DNA from: Pseudomonadota bacterium
Lineage (GTDB): Bacteria > Pseudomonadota > Gammaproteobacteria > Steroidobacterales > Steroidobacteraceae
NCBI GenBank assembly: GCA_021843755.1
Contig: JAKBWB010000015.1
Coordinates: 1 to 64,000, forward strand
Length of the DNA stretch: 64,000 nucleotides
Direction: 5' to 3'
Shown here one piece after another: positions 47,303 to 56,282 of this stretch. Position 1 is the stretch's first letter. The number at the start of each line of letters is the position of its first letter. The notes below the pieces were generated by a model. The model saw nothing but the letters and a program-made list of their open reading frames with translations, was not told the DNA's origin and did not search any database. Position numbers and translations under genes: made by a program.

Positions 47303-47724
47303 ATCGATCCACGGCTTTCCGTGCCCAGCAGGGCGTGCTGGTCCTCGCGGCGCTGGCCAGCTGGCCGTTACCGTTTTATTGCTACGCTCTGCACGCAGGC
47401 GCCAGGGCGGCCGCCCATGCCGCCGTGCCGATATTGCTCGGCGTGGGCGCCATCAGTCTCTTCCTGCGGCTGTCACGGCGCCCCGGTACGCCGTTCGGCC
47501 TGCTGTTCCCGACCGGCAGCGGCCGGCGCGGCACGTTCTTCTCGATCCGCCTGAACGCGGCGCTGCTCACAGCCTTCAATCTCGGGGTGGCGTGGTTCGA
47601 GCTGCGCACGGATCTTGCGCACACCACGATACTGCTGGCGCTGGTCCTGTCCACCGTGTCGGCGGCGAATCTCGCCGATGAGAGCTGGATCGCGCGCCGG
47701 ACGCGGCTGGGCGCAGGCCCGTAA
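47299..47724 (+). CDS. Small integral membrane protein, function unknown
   Basis: A 141-residue protein with about four hydrophobic helices (roughly 12-34, 38-58, 85-103, 108-125). No family recognised. Its start overlaps the upstream FAD oxidoreductase stop, so it is translationally coupled and may be a membrane partner of that enzyme, but this is inference from position only. Confidence 0.65.
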   Translation: MNRSTAFRAQQGVLVLAALASWPLPFYCYALHAGARAAAHAAVPILLGVGAISLFLRLSRRPGTPFGLLFPTGSGRRGTFFSIRLNAALLTAFNLGVAWFELRTDLAHTTILLALVLSTVSAANLADESWIARRTRLGAGP

Positions 47725-47845
47725 GGACGCGCCCGGGCGGAGGCACGGCAAGCGCTGGTGCCTGCGGCTGTGAAGGGTACAATGACCGCATCCTGCCGCC
47801 GCCGGCCAAGGCCGCCCGGCCGACGAAATTGACGATCGAGGCATC

Positions 47846-48391
47846 ATGCAGACACGCCGATCAGCGCTTCTCTCCTGGCCGACACGGCTCATCTGGCTCG
47901 CGATTTTCATCGGGACAGCCGTGCTGTTCAGCACTGTCCTCAAGTGCGCCGTGCCGCTGGTCGCCTTCGCGGCGATCTGCGCTCTGCGCCAGAGCCGCCG
48001 GGCCGCGCTGCTGTCCGTGGGAATCGTCTGGCTCGCCATCGAGACGATCGGCTTCACGGCGCTGCACTTCCCCGCCGTACCCTCGGCGTTCGGGTGGGGC
48101 GCGGCAGTTGGCGGCGCCCTGTTGGCCGCCACGGGCGCGGCCGGCGCTGTCGCGGACCGCACGAGCGGCGCGATTCGCATCGTGACGGTCTTTGCCGCCG
48201 CACTCTGCCTCTACGAGGGCGTCCTGATCGCCGTGACCCTGGCGGTGGGCGCCAGTCTGCAGGCCTATACGCCGGTCATCCTGCTGCAGGTCCTGGTGCT
48301 CAACGCCGTGACCTTCGCCGGCCTTCTGGCGGTGCGCGCGCTCAAGGCGGGAGCCCCCGCCCGTCACAGCGCTTGCGTCGCACGCATCTGA
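47846..48391 (+). CDS. Polytopic membrane protein, function unknown
   Basis: A 181-residue protein with five or six hydrophobic segments (first at about 15-50, last at about 145-168). No conserved catalytic motif seen. The start ATG follows GATCGAGGCATC with a modest GAGG. It stands between the small membrane protein (gap 121 bases) and the convergent tesB gene (111 bases). I do not recognise the family. Confidence 0.6.
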   Translation: MQTRRSALLSWPTRLIWLAIFIGTAVLFSTVLKCAVPLVAFAAICALRQSRRAALLSVGIVWLAIETIGFTALHFPAVPSAFGWGAAVGGALLAATGAAGAVADRTSGAIRIVTVFAAALCLYEGVLIAVTLAVGASLQAYTPVILLQVLVLNAVTFAGLLAVRALKAGAPARHSACVARI

Positions 48392-48502
48392 ACCATCCAC
48401 CAACCCGGCGCACCACCGGGCGCCACTGAGGCCAGAGGGAGCGCGCCGCGGCTCCATCCGGGCCCACTGCCGCGGCGAGCCCCGCTCACCGGCATTCCGG
48501 CG

Positions 48503-49369
48503 CTATGGTGCTGGCTTGCGCACGCGCACCAGCCCTTCCTGGGCGGTGCTCGCCACCAGCCGCCCGTCCCGGGCATAGACCCCGGCGCGGGCGAAACCGC
48601 GCGCGCCCGATGCGCTCGGGCTCTCCACCGCATAGAGCAGCCAGTCATCGACGCGCAGCGGACGGTGAAACCACATGGCGTGATCGATGCTCGCCATGAC
48701 GAGCGCGCCGCTGAACGAAGGCAGGCCATGCGGCAGCGTCGCGGTATCGAGCAGGAAGTAGTCGGACAGATAGGACATCAGCCGCCGATGCAGGCCCTCG
48801 TCGTCTGGCAGCTTGTCCACCGCCCGGAACCACACCTGACGCGTCGGCGGGGCGCGTCTCGGGGTGAGAAAGTCCATCGGCTGCACCAGTCGGAACTCGA
48901 ACGGCCGCGGCCGCTCGAGAAAACTCCGCACGCCCGGCGGCAGCCGCTCGAGCAGTTGCGGCGGCGGTTGGCTGGCATCGGCAAGCGATTCCGGCGGCGG
49001 CACGGCCGGCATCTCGATCTGATGCTCGAACCCCTCCTCGACGACCTGGAACGATGCGGCCATGTTGAAGATCGACGCGCCGTGCTGGGTGGCAACCACG
49101 CGCCGATTGCTGAAGGAATGCCCATCGAGACTGCGGTCGACCTGATACACGATCGGCGCGTTGAAGTCCCCGCGGCGCAGGAAGTACGCATGCAAGGAGT
49201 GCACGATGCGCCCCTGGACCGTGGCCGCGGCGGCGGTGAGCGCCTGGCCGAGCACCTGGCCGCCGAAGACCTGCGGACTGCCGATGTCGCGGCTCTCGCC
49301 CCGGAACAAGTCCACTTCCAGGCGCTCGAGATCGAGCAGTCGGATCAGATCGGCCAGTCGCGGATCCAT
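48503..49369 (-). CDS. tesB: Acyl-CoA thioesterase II
   Basis: A 288-residue double hot-dog thioesterase hydrolysing acyl-CoAs of medium to long chain. Family blocks: RGESRDIGSPQVFGGQVLGQAL near the N-terminus, VHSLHAYFLRRGD, and in the second half MASIDHAMWFHRPLRVDDWLLY with SPSASGARGFARAG near the C-terminus, where the catalytic Asp and Ser/Thr/Gln lie. The length matches E. coli TesB. It is 27 bases downstream of the ferredoxin-NADP reductase gene on the same strand and may be co-transcribed. Confidence 0.93.
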   Translation of the reverse strand: MDPRLADLIRLLDLERLEVDLFRGESRDIGSPQVFGGQVLGQALTAAAATVQGRIVHSLHAYFLRRGDFNAPIVYQVDRSLDGHSFSNRRVVATQHGASIFNMAASFQVVEEGFEHQIEMPAVPPPESLADASQPPPQLLERLPPGVRSFLERPRPFEFRLVQPMDFLTPRRAPPTRQVWFRAVDKLPDDEGLHRRLMSYLSDYFLLDTATLPHGLPSFSGALVMASIDHAMWFHRPLRVDDWLLYAVESPSASGARGFARAGVYARDGRLVASTAQEGLVRVRKPAP

Positions 49370-49396
49370 TGGTGTGCCTCGGCTGCGCCGCGCGCC

Positions 49397-50434
49397 TCAG
49401 TCCGCAACGCCCAGCCGCTGATGCATGATCGGGCTGGTGGTCGTGTACTGAAGAAACTGACGCTTCTGCGGATTCAAATGGTGCTGGATACCGTAGGCGG
49501 CCAGCGCGGCCTCGTGAAAGCCTGACAGAATCAACTTCTTCTTGCCCGGATAGGTATTGATGTCCCCGACAGCGAACACCCCCGGGACGCTCGTCTGGAA
49601 TTTCTCGGTATCGACCCGCAGCGCGCGCTTCTCGAGCGCGATGCCCCAGTCGGCGATCGGCCCGAGCTTCGGATGCAGCCCGAAGAATACCAGCAGCTGC
49701 TCGGCCTCGAGCGTCTCGATCGCCCCATCGGGCCGCTTCACGCACACCCCGCTCAGACGGCCCTCAGCGACGCGCAGCGAGTGAGGCAGCGCTTCGTAAT
49801 GGCGTACCTTTCCGGCACTCACCAAGGCGCGCATCTTCGCCACCGAGGCCGGCGCGGCGCGGAATTCCGCCCGCCGGTGTACCAGAGCCAGGCTCGCGGC
49901 CTTGCCGGCCAGCTCGAGCGTCCAGTCGAGGGCGGAATCGCCGCCGCCGAAGATCACGATGCGCTTGCCCTCGAGCGCGGCCGCCGTCTTGACCCGATAC
50001 TGAATGGTCGCCCCCTCGAACGCCTCCGCGCCCTCGAGTCCGATCCGGCGCGGCTGAAACGAGCCGACCCCGGCGGCAATCACCACCGCGCCGGCGTTGA
50101 AGTGCGTACCGGCGGTGGTGCCCACCGCGAATCGGCCGTCTTCCCGCCGGGAGAACTGGCTGACTTCCTGGCCCAGATGGAACCCGGGATTGAACGGCTT
50201 GATCTGCTGCATGAGCCGATCGACGAGTTCTTGCGCCCCACATACCGGCAACGCCGGAATGTCATAGATCGGCTTGTCCGGATAGAGCTCCGCGCACTGC
50301 CCGCCCGGATGACCCAGCGAGTCGACCACGTGGGCAGCGATACCGAGCAAACCGAGCTCGAAGACCTGGAACAGACCACACGGTCCGGCGCCAATGATGA
50401 GTACGTCGGTCTCGATCGGTGTCGCAAGCTGCAT
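49397..50434 (-). CDS. Thioredoxin-reductase-like ferredoxin--NADP reductase
   Basis: A 345-residue flavoprotein of the type-2 ferredoxin/flavodoxin-NADP reductase family. FAD loop IIGAGPCGLFQVFELGLLG, GGQCAELYPDKPIYDIP with a single cysteine instead of the thioredoxin-reductase CxxC, NADPH loop FGGGDSALDW, and AVGDINTYPGKKKLILSGFHEAA near the C-terminus. It moves electrons between NADPH and ferredoxin; candidates in the window are FdxA (8356-8679) and the 2Fe-2S ferredoxin (30501-30815). The absence of the redox-active CxxC excludes a true thioredoxin reductase. Confidence 0.9.
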   Translation of the reverse strand: MQLATPIETDVLIIGAGPCGLFQVFELGLLGIAAHVVDSLGHPGGQCAELYPDKPIYDIPALPVCGAQELVDRLMQQIKPFNPGFHLGQEVSQFSRREDGRFAVGTTAGTHFNAGAVVIAAGVGSFQPRRIGLEGAEAFEGATIQYRVKTAAALEGKRIVIFGGGDSALDWTLELAGKAASLALVHRRAEFRAAPASVAKMRALVSAGKVRHYEALPHSLRVAEGRLSGVCVKRPDGAIETLEAEQLLVFFGLHPKLGPIADWGIALEKRALRVDTEKFQTSVPGVFAVGDINTYPGKKKLILSGFHEAALAAYGIQHHLNPQKRQFLQYTTTSPIMHQRLGVAD

Positions 50435-50509
50435 GCTCAGCGGGCTCCCGTGGCTCAGGATGGCGTCAAAGACATGATCTCAACCCGGTCCCGAACCGGG
50501 GCACGGCTG

Positions 50510-50809
50510 CTATGCGCGGCCGGCGTTCGAGTCCGTCGGGGTATGGAAGTACTCGCTCTCGGCGGCCAATTGCTCGATCAGCCGCTTGAGCTCCGCCATG
50601 CGGCCCTCGGCCGTGCTGATCGGCAGGCAGTCTTGGCAGCGGGGGTCTCCACAGGGCTGGCGGGAGTACAACCAATACTGCAGCGCCCCGGCGAGCAGTC
50701 CATCGGCGATATCCCACAGATCGGCGTCCCGATCCTTGTCCGCGATCTTGTTGCCCAGATCGACGGCCTTGGTGAATGCGGAATCGAAAGTATCAGCGAT
50801 TTCGGTCAT
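50510..50809 (-). CDS. Small cysteine-cluster protein, function unknown
   Basis: A 99-residue soluble protein with the central motif PCGDPRCQDCLP, three cysteines within 10 residues that could bind zinc or a cluster with a partner. Helical segments flank it (DLWDIADGLLAGALQYWLY and MAELKRLIEQLAAESEYF). No family recognised. It lies 75 bases upstream of the ferredoxin-NADP reductase gene on the same strand. Confidence 0.6.
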   Translation of the reverse strand: MTEIADTFDSAFTKAVDLGNKIADKDRDADLWDIADGLLAGALQYWLYSRQPCGDPRCQDCLPISTAEGRMAELKRLIEQLAAESEYFHTPTDSNAGRA

Positions 50810-50904
50810 GGGCCTTGTTCTCCCACATGCGGGTAGTATAAGGCAATCGGTCGGCCCTCACCGGGAAGAGCCGGGCTGAACGGCCGCCTGTTCGAATGCA
50901 AGCT

Positions 50905-51969
50905 CTAGCGCTGCGGCGGCGGAGTGTGGTGGGCCGATATGAACGCGTCGCGGGCTTGCACGCCGATCGCGGGATGATCGGTGAAGAACCCATCGATGCC
51001 GGCGGCGAGAAATTCCCGCAGCTCCCGCACCAGATCACCGCGATCGGCCGCCGCCGCGCTGCTGCGTGCCTCGGCCGGAAGAAACGCGTTCTCCGCTCGG
51101 AACGTCCACGGCATCACCCGCAGGCCCTGAGCATGGCTGTCAGGCACGAGCGCCGTGGGCTCGCCGAGCGCGTCGCGCCCGTCCCGGCCGATCACCAGAG
51201 ATTTCTCCGGACCGATGCAGGCGGCATAGGCGGCGATACGCGCCAAACCCGTGGGCGTGGTGAGATCGGCGAAGGCACCCGGCTCACCGCAGGCAACCCA
51301 ATCGTATGGCGCACCTTCGGCCTCGATCAGCTGCACCAGCGGGACACGCGTCCGCGCCGCCAGTGTCCGCAGGATCGCGGTCTCGAAACACTCGATGAGC
51401 AGCCCCTCCTCAGGCGCCGGACCGAACTCGGCCTCGAGCTCCCCGAGCAGCGCGTCGATCATGGAAAGGCCGCAGGCGGCAAAATGGGTAGGATGCTTCA
51501 GCTCCAGATAAAGTCCGATCGGTGGCGGGCGCGCAAGCCCGAGTGCCGCGGCGCGGGTGCGCCGCTCGCGCTCGGCATGGCGGCGCAACCGCAGCAGCTC
51601 GCGCAGCGTGGCGAGTTCGAATTGACCATCGAACCGGCTGTTTCCCGGGCGCAGCTCGGGGATGCGCTCGCGCGCGCGCAAGGACTTCAACTCCTGCAGC
51701 GTGAAATCCTCGCTGAACCAACCGGTCACCGGCCGCCCATCGATGGATTTGGTGGCCCGCCGCGATGCGAAGCCTGCATGGCGCGCCACATCGGTGGTCG
51801 CGCCGAGTTCGTTTTCGTGGCGCAGCACCAGAGCCCCGTCGCGGCTCATCACCAAGTCCGTCTCGAGCGCATCAGCTCCCTGGCGCAGGGCGAGCGAATA
51901 CGCTGCCAGCGTGTGCTCGGGCAGCTCGCCGCTGGCGCCACGATGGCCTATGACGACGGGCAGCGACAT
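50905..51969 (-). CDS. Glycerophosphodiester phosphodiesterase (GlpQ-like)
   Basis: A 354-residue GDPD-fold enzyme cleaving glycerophosphodiesters to glycerol-3-phosphate and an alcohol. The N-terminal [18 protein letters not shown] provides the catalytic histidine; [21 protein letters not shown] carries metal-binding acids and the second histidine; LYLELKHP gives another metal ligand; and [10 protein letters not shown] closes the barrel. The length and the insertion around [15 protein letters not shown] resemble GlpQ. There is no signal peptide, so it is cytoplasmic. The ATG at 51969 is 23 bases from the divergent glgB start. Confidence 0.88.
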   Translation of the reverse strand: MSLPVVIGHRGASGELPEHTLAAYSLALRQGADALETDLVMSRDGALVLRHENELGATTDVARHAGFASRRATKSIDGRPVTGWFSEDFTLQELKSLRARERIPELRPGNSRFDGQFELATLRELLRLRRHAERERRTRAAALGLARPPPIGLYLELKHPTHFAACGLSMIDALLGELEAEFGPAPEEGLLIECFETAILRTLAARTRVPLVQLIEAEGAPYDWVACGEPGAFADLTTPTGLARIAAYAACIGPEKSLVIGRDGRDALGEPTALVPDSHAQGLRVMPWTFRAENAFLPAEARSSAAAADRGDLVRELREFLAAGIDGFFTDHPAIGVQARDAFISAHHTPPPQR

Positions 51970-51992
51970 CAGGCAGCTGCTACACTCGGGGC

Positions 51993-53942
51993 GTGCTGCT
52001 GACCGAACACGACATCTACTTGTTTCGCGAAGGCACCCACGGGCGCGCCTATGAGAAGCTCGGCGCGCACATTCTGCCGGCCGACGGCGCACGCCCGGCC
52101 GGCACCCATTTCGCGGTCTGGGCCCCCAATGCCGCATCGGTCGCCGTCATCGGCGACTTCAACGGCTGGAATCCGCAGGCGCACCGGCTCACGCCACGCG
52201 GCGATTCGTCGGGGATCTGGGAGGGATTCATCGCGGACATCGCGCGCGGCACACTCTACAAGTATCACATAATCTCCCGCCACGAGGGCTACACGGTCGC
52301 GAAAAGCGATCCTTTCGCCTTCCGCTGCGAAACCCCGCCGCAGACCGCCTCGGTGGTCTGGGACCTGGCCTACGAATGGGGCGATGCGCAATGGCTCGCG
52401 AATCGAGCGCAAACCAACGCCCTGAATGCGCCCTGGTCGATCTACGAGGTGCATCCGGGCTCGTTCCGGCGCGTTCCCGAGGAGGGCAACCGGCCGCTGA
52501 GCTACCGCGAGCTCGCGCATGCGCTCGCCGATCACGTGCAGGAGTTGGGTTTCACGCACGTGGAGCTGATGCCGATCATGGAGCACCCCTTCTACGGCTC
52601 CTGGGGCTATCAGGTGACCGGGTACTTCGCGCCGACCTCGCGCTACGGCACGCCGCAGGATTTCATGTACCTGGTCGATTACCTGCACCAGCGTAACATC
52701 GGCGTCATCCTCGACTGGGTGCCGTCACACTTCCCGGCCGATCAGCACGGACTCGCATTCTTCGACGGCACATACCTGTACGAGCATGCCGATCCGCGCC
52801 AGGGACACCACCCCGACTGGAAGAGTTCGATCTTCAACTACGGCCGCTCCGAGGTGCGCAATTTCCTCCAGAGCAACGCGCTGTTCTGGCTCGAGACCTA
52901 TCACGTCGATGCGCTGCGGGTCGACGCGGTCGCCTCCATGCTTTATCTCGATTACGCCCGGCGCGCGGGCGAGTGGATTCCCAACCGCTTCGGCGGCAAC
53001 GAGAACCTCGAAGCCGTCGAGTTCATGAAGCAGCTGAATCTCGCCGTTTACCGCGATCACCCCCACACACATACCATCGCCGAGGAGTCCACCGCCTGGC
53101 CCATGGTCTCGCGACCGACCTATCTCGGCGGGCTCGGCTTCGGGATGAAGTGGGACATGGGCTGGATGCACGACACGCTGAAGTACTTCGCCGCCGATCC
53201 GGTGCACCGCAAGTACCATCACCACCAGATCACCTTCAGCATGTGGTACGCATTCAACGAGAACTTCGTACTGCCGCTCTCGCACGACGAGGTGGTGCAC
53301 GGCAAGGGCTCGCTGATCGGCAAGATGGCGGGCGATACCTGGCAGCGCTTCGCCAATCTGCGCCTGCTGTACGGATACCAGTGGACCCACCCGGGCAAGA
53401 AGCTGCTGTTCATGGGCGGGGAATTCGGCCAATGGAGCGAATGGCGGCACGAGGAAAGCCTCGAGTGGCATCTGCTGCAGTACGCGCCCCATTCCGGTCT
53501 GCAACGCTGGGTTCGCGACCTCAACCGGCTGTATCGCACGACTCCGGCCCTCCATGCGCGCGACTTCAGCTCCGAAGGCTTCGAGTGGGTCGATTGCGAC
53601 AATGCCGATGAGAGCGTCATCGTGTTTCTGCGCCGCGGGCAGGGACCGCGGGAGGTGGCGCTGGTCGTCTGCAATTTCACTCCCGTGCCACGCGAGCATT
53701 ATCGAACGGGCGTGCCATTCGGTGGCCGATGGATCGAGCGTCTCAACAGCGACGCGCCTGTGTACGATGGGAGCGGCGTCGGGAACATGGGCGCAAGCGA
53801 CGCGGTCGAGTTTGCCTCACATGGCCGGCCATTTTCCTTGATGCTGCGGCTCCCACCGCTCGGAATGGTCGTGTTCACGCCCGAAGAACAAGCGGTATCG
53901 TCAGCGGCGCCGGCAGACTCCGCTGTCCACCGGCAGGCATGA
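51993..53942 (+). CDS. glgB: 1,4-alpha-glucan branching enzyme
   Basis: A 649-residue GH13 enzyme that forms alpha-1,6 branches in glycogen. An N-terminal carbohydrate-binding module ([21 protein letters not shown]) precedes the barrel. The catalytic nucleophile aspartate is in [16 protein letters not shown], the acid glutamate in IAEESTAWP, and the transition-state aspartate in [14 protein letters not shown]. It lacks the extra first N-terminal module of the longer E. coli form. The start is GTG 51993, as the family begins at [20 protein letters not shown]. No other glg genes are adjacent. Confidence 0.95.
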   Translation: MLLTEHDIYLFREGTHGRAYEKLGAHILPADGARPAGTHFAVWAPNAASVAVIGDFNGWNPQAHRLTPRGDSSGIWEGFIADIARGTLYKYHIISRHEGYTVAKSDPFAFRCETPPQTASVVWDLAYEWGDAQWLANRAQTNALNAPWSIYEVHPGSFRRVPEEGNRPLSYRELAHALADHVQELGFTHVELMPIMEHPFYGSWGYQVTGYFAPTSRYGTPQDFMYLVDYLHQRNIGVILDWVPSHFPADQHGLAFFDGTYLYEHADPRQGHHPDWKSSIFNYGRSEVRNFLQSNALFWLETYHVDALRVDAVASMLYLDYARRAGEWIPNRFGGNENLEAVEFMKQLNLAVYRDHPHTHTIAEESTAWPMVSRPTYLGGLGFGMKWDMGWMHDTLKYFAADPVHRKYHHHQITFSMWYAFNENFVLPLSHDEVVHGKGSLIGKMAGDTWQRFANLRLLYGYQWTHPGKKLLFMGGEFGQWSEWRHEESLEWHLLQYAPHSGLQRWVRDLNRLYRTTPALHARDFSSEGFEWVDCDNADESVIVFLRRGQGPREVALVVCNFTPVPREHYRTGVPFGGRWIERLNSDAPVYDGSGVGNMGASDAVEFASHGRPFSLMLRLPPLGMVVFTPEEQAVSSAAPADSAVHRQA

Positions 53943-53992
53943 GCGTGCGCCCTGCTCAACACAGGGTGTAACGATCCGAAGGACCGCGAGGC

Positions 53993-54485
53993 ATGCAACG
54001 TGGGATCAGCCGGTGGGTCGTGACGAGCGCCATCACGGCGGCGGCGCTGCTTGAGTCCTGCTCGCAGACGATTCCCATCACGAAGCGGCAGGCTGCGCGG
54101 CTCGAGCGCTATGACGCCTACGCGGGCAAGCCGATCAATCAATTCACCTGGCTGACCCACTATCATCGCTGGACAGCCCTGGCGCCGCACAAACTGGCGT
54201 TCTGGACCAACATCCACGGCCTATCTCATCACGGTGTACGGGCCCTGCACCAATCTGCTCCTCGCCAACGGTATCGCGGTGACCAGCCATGCCGGCGTGG
54301 TCCAGGCGCATTTCGATTTCGTCGACGCCCGCGGGTTTCACTGCATGATCGACACGATCCAACCGATCGACTCCCTGCGCATGCAGCGCGATCTGCGCAA
54401 GAAGAGGGAATCGATCGGGCAGCCGCGCCCGACCGCGCAACAGGCGCCCCCGTCCCCTCGGGCCGGCGAGGGCGCCCGACACTAG
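53993..54485 (+). pseudogene. Frameshifted DUF6491-like gene
   Basis: The N-terminal part (from ATG 53993) has a hydrophobic export segment and continues as QFTWLTHYHRWTALAPHKLAFWTN in one frame. The family's conserved second half, AYLITVYGPCTNLLLANGIAV through CMIDTIQPID, continues in another frame. The break is a single extra G at 54218: dropping it joins TNIH to AYLITVYGPC seamlessly. The restored protein would have about 163 residues, with two cysteines expected to pair as in DUF6491 proteins, which are exported and of unknown function. It is either a genuine pseudogene or a sequencing error. It ends 4 bases inside the convergent oxidoreductase gene. Confidence 0.7.
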
Positions 54486-56137
54486 CGGCGCGCCGCGAAG
54501 ACGCGCGCCGCCGAGCGCCGGCCCCTTAAGTCGGTGAGGATCTCGCGCGCGGCATTGTGTCCCGGCGCGCCCGTGACGCCACCGCCCGGATGCGTGCCCG
54601 AGCCGCACATGTACAGGCCCGGCAGCGGACCGCGATAGCGCGCATGACCGAGCATCGGTCGGGCCGAGAAGATCTGATCGAGGCTGAGCGCGCCGTGAAA
54701 AATGTCGCCCCCAATCAGTCCGAAGGTGCGCTCCAGATCGAGCGGGCTGAGGATCTGCCGCCCGAGCACCGCGCGCTTGAAATTCGGCGCATACGCGGCG
54801 ACGGTGTCGATCATCAGATCTGCCACCGCCTCGCGGTGCGCATCCCATGACTGCCCAGCGGGCAGATTTGGCGCAACGTGCTGGCAAAACAGGCTGGCCA
54901 CGTGTGCGCCGGGCGGGGCCAGCGTGTCATCGAGGGTCGATGGGATGACCAGCTCGATGATCGGCCGGCGCGACCAGCCCTGGGCGCGCGCATCGAAGTA
55001 CGCCTGCTCCATGTAAGCCAGCGTCGGGGCCAGGATGATCCCCGCCGTGTGGTGTTCTCCCGGCGAGCGCCCCGGCAGGCAGCTGAACTGCGGCAACTCC
55101 GCCAGGGCCACATTCATCCGGAACGTGCCCGAGCCGCAGCGCCAACGCTCGATTCGCTCGCGGAAGTCCGCCGGCAGGATCGCCGGGTCGAGCAGTTTCA
55201 GGTACAGCAGCTTTGGATTGACGTTGGCGATCACCACGGCCGCGCGTACCGTCTCGCCCGACTCGGTGCGTACGCCGACCGCCCGCTCGCCCTCCACCAG
55301 CACCTCGCACACCGGACAGGAGAGGCGCAGCTCGACACCCCGTGCCGCGCAGCAGCGGGCCATTGCCTGGGTGATCGCGCCCATGCCCCCAATGGCGTGT
55401 CCCCACGCGCCCTTGTGACCGTTCACCTCGCCGAAGGCATGGTGGAGCAGCACGTAGGCCGTGCCGGGGGAGTAGGGACTGGCGTAGTGACCGACGATAC
55501 CATCGAAGCCGTAGACCGCTTTGATCGGATCGCTCTCGAACCAGCCGTCCAGGTACTCCCCGGCCGAGCCGGCGAACAGCCCCAGCAGCTCGCGTCGCAA
55601 GGGCATGTCGAGCCGGCGCAGCCGTCCGCCGAGGCGGACCGCGCTCAGCAGCTCCGGCAGCGCCTCGCGCCAGCTGCCCTGGCGCACGTTCGGCGGCGCC
55701 TGCAGCACCAGCTCGCGCAGCACGTCGGCGATCGCCTCCAGGCGGCGCGAGTAGGACTCCAGGCGCGCGGCATCGCGCACCGAGAACCGTGCCACTTCCT
55801 CGGCCGTGCGACCCAGGCCGATTTTGAGGTAACGGCCATCCTCGGTCGGCAGAAAATTCGCCAGGCGCCGCTCGAGAATGCGCAGACCGTAACGGGCCAG
55901 CTCGAGGTCGGCGATGACCCGCGGGTTCAGCAACGAGACCGTGTACGCCGCCACCGAGTTGCGGAACCCCGGATGGAACTCTTCGGTCACGGCCGCGCCT
56001 CCGGCGACCGCGCGCCGCTCGAGCACGGTCACCCGCAGACCGGCGGCGGCCAGATACGCCGCGCACACCAGGCCGTTATGGCCCGCGCCGATGATCACCG
56101 CATCACAGGCGTGGTCGCTCGAGCGCGCAGCGCGCAT
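54482..56137 (-). CDS. PYROXD2-like FAD oxidoreductase (phytoene desaturase superfamily)
   Basis: A 551-residue flavoprotein. FAD is bound by VIIGAGHNGLVCAAYLAAAG near the N-terminus followed by LERRAVAGGAAVTEEFHPGFRNS. The C-terminal GLYMCGSGTHPGGGVTGAPGHNAA is the superfamily's second FAD motif. Mid-region motifs (GHKGAWGHAIGGMGAITQAM) are those of the PYROXD2 subgroup rather than carotenoid desaturases. Substrate unknown; no carotenoid genes adjoin. ATG 56137 is chosen because GAGGGG lies 6 bases upstream; a TTG at 56161 would add 8 residues. Confidence 0.85.
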   Translation of the reverse strand: MRAARSSDHACDAVIIGAGHNGLVCAAYLAAAGLRVTVLERRAVAGGAAVTEEFHPGFRNSVAAYTVSLLNPRVIADLELARYGLRILERRLANFLPTEDGRYLKIGLGRTAEEVARFSVRDAARLESYSRRLEAIADVLRELVLQAPPNVRQGSWREALPELLSAVRLGGRLRRLDMPLRRELLGLFAGSAGEYLDGWFESDPIKAVYGFDGIVGHYASPYSPGTAYVLLHHAFGEVNGHKGAWGHAIGGMGAITQAMARCCAARGVELRLSCPVCEVLVEGERAVGVRTESGETVRAAVVIANVNPKLLYLKLLDPAILPADFRERIERWRCGSGTFRMNVALAELPQFSCLPGRSPGEHHTAGIILAPTLAYMEQAYFDARAQGWSRRPIIELVIPSTLDDTLAPPGAHVASLFCQHVAPNLPAGQSWDAHREAVADLMIDTVAAYAPNFKRAVLGRQILSPLDLERTFGLIGGDIFHGALSLDQIFSARPMLGHARYRGPLPGLYMCGSGTHPGGGVTGAPGHNAAREILTDLRGRRSAARVFAARR

Positions 56138-56282
56138 CGGATCCCCTCGGACACCCGTCAAGCTTGGGCGCGGCGGGATGATAGTGCGTTCGGGCGCGCA
56201 ACGAAATGCCGGCAGGCCAAGTCCGCCGCCGTGCTAATATTCGAGGTCTTTGTCAGCCGGCCGCCCGTTCGGCCCATTCTCG

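Noticed and set aside
49397-50434. Thioredoxin reductase
   Set aside because: The redox-active CxxC is missing; the sequence fits the type-2 ferredoxin-NADP reductase group.
54482-56137. Carotenoid phytoene desaturase (CrtI)
   Set aside because: Motifs fit the PYROXD2 subgroup better and there are no crt genes nearby.
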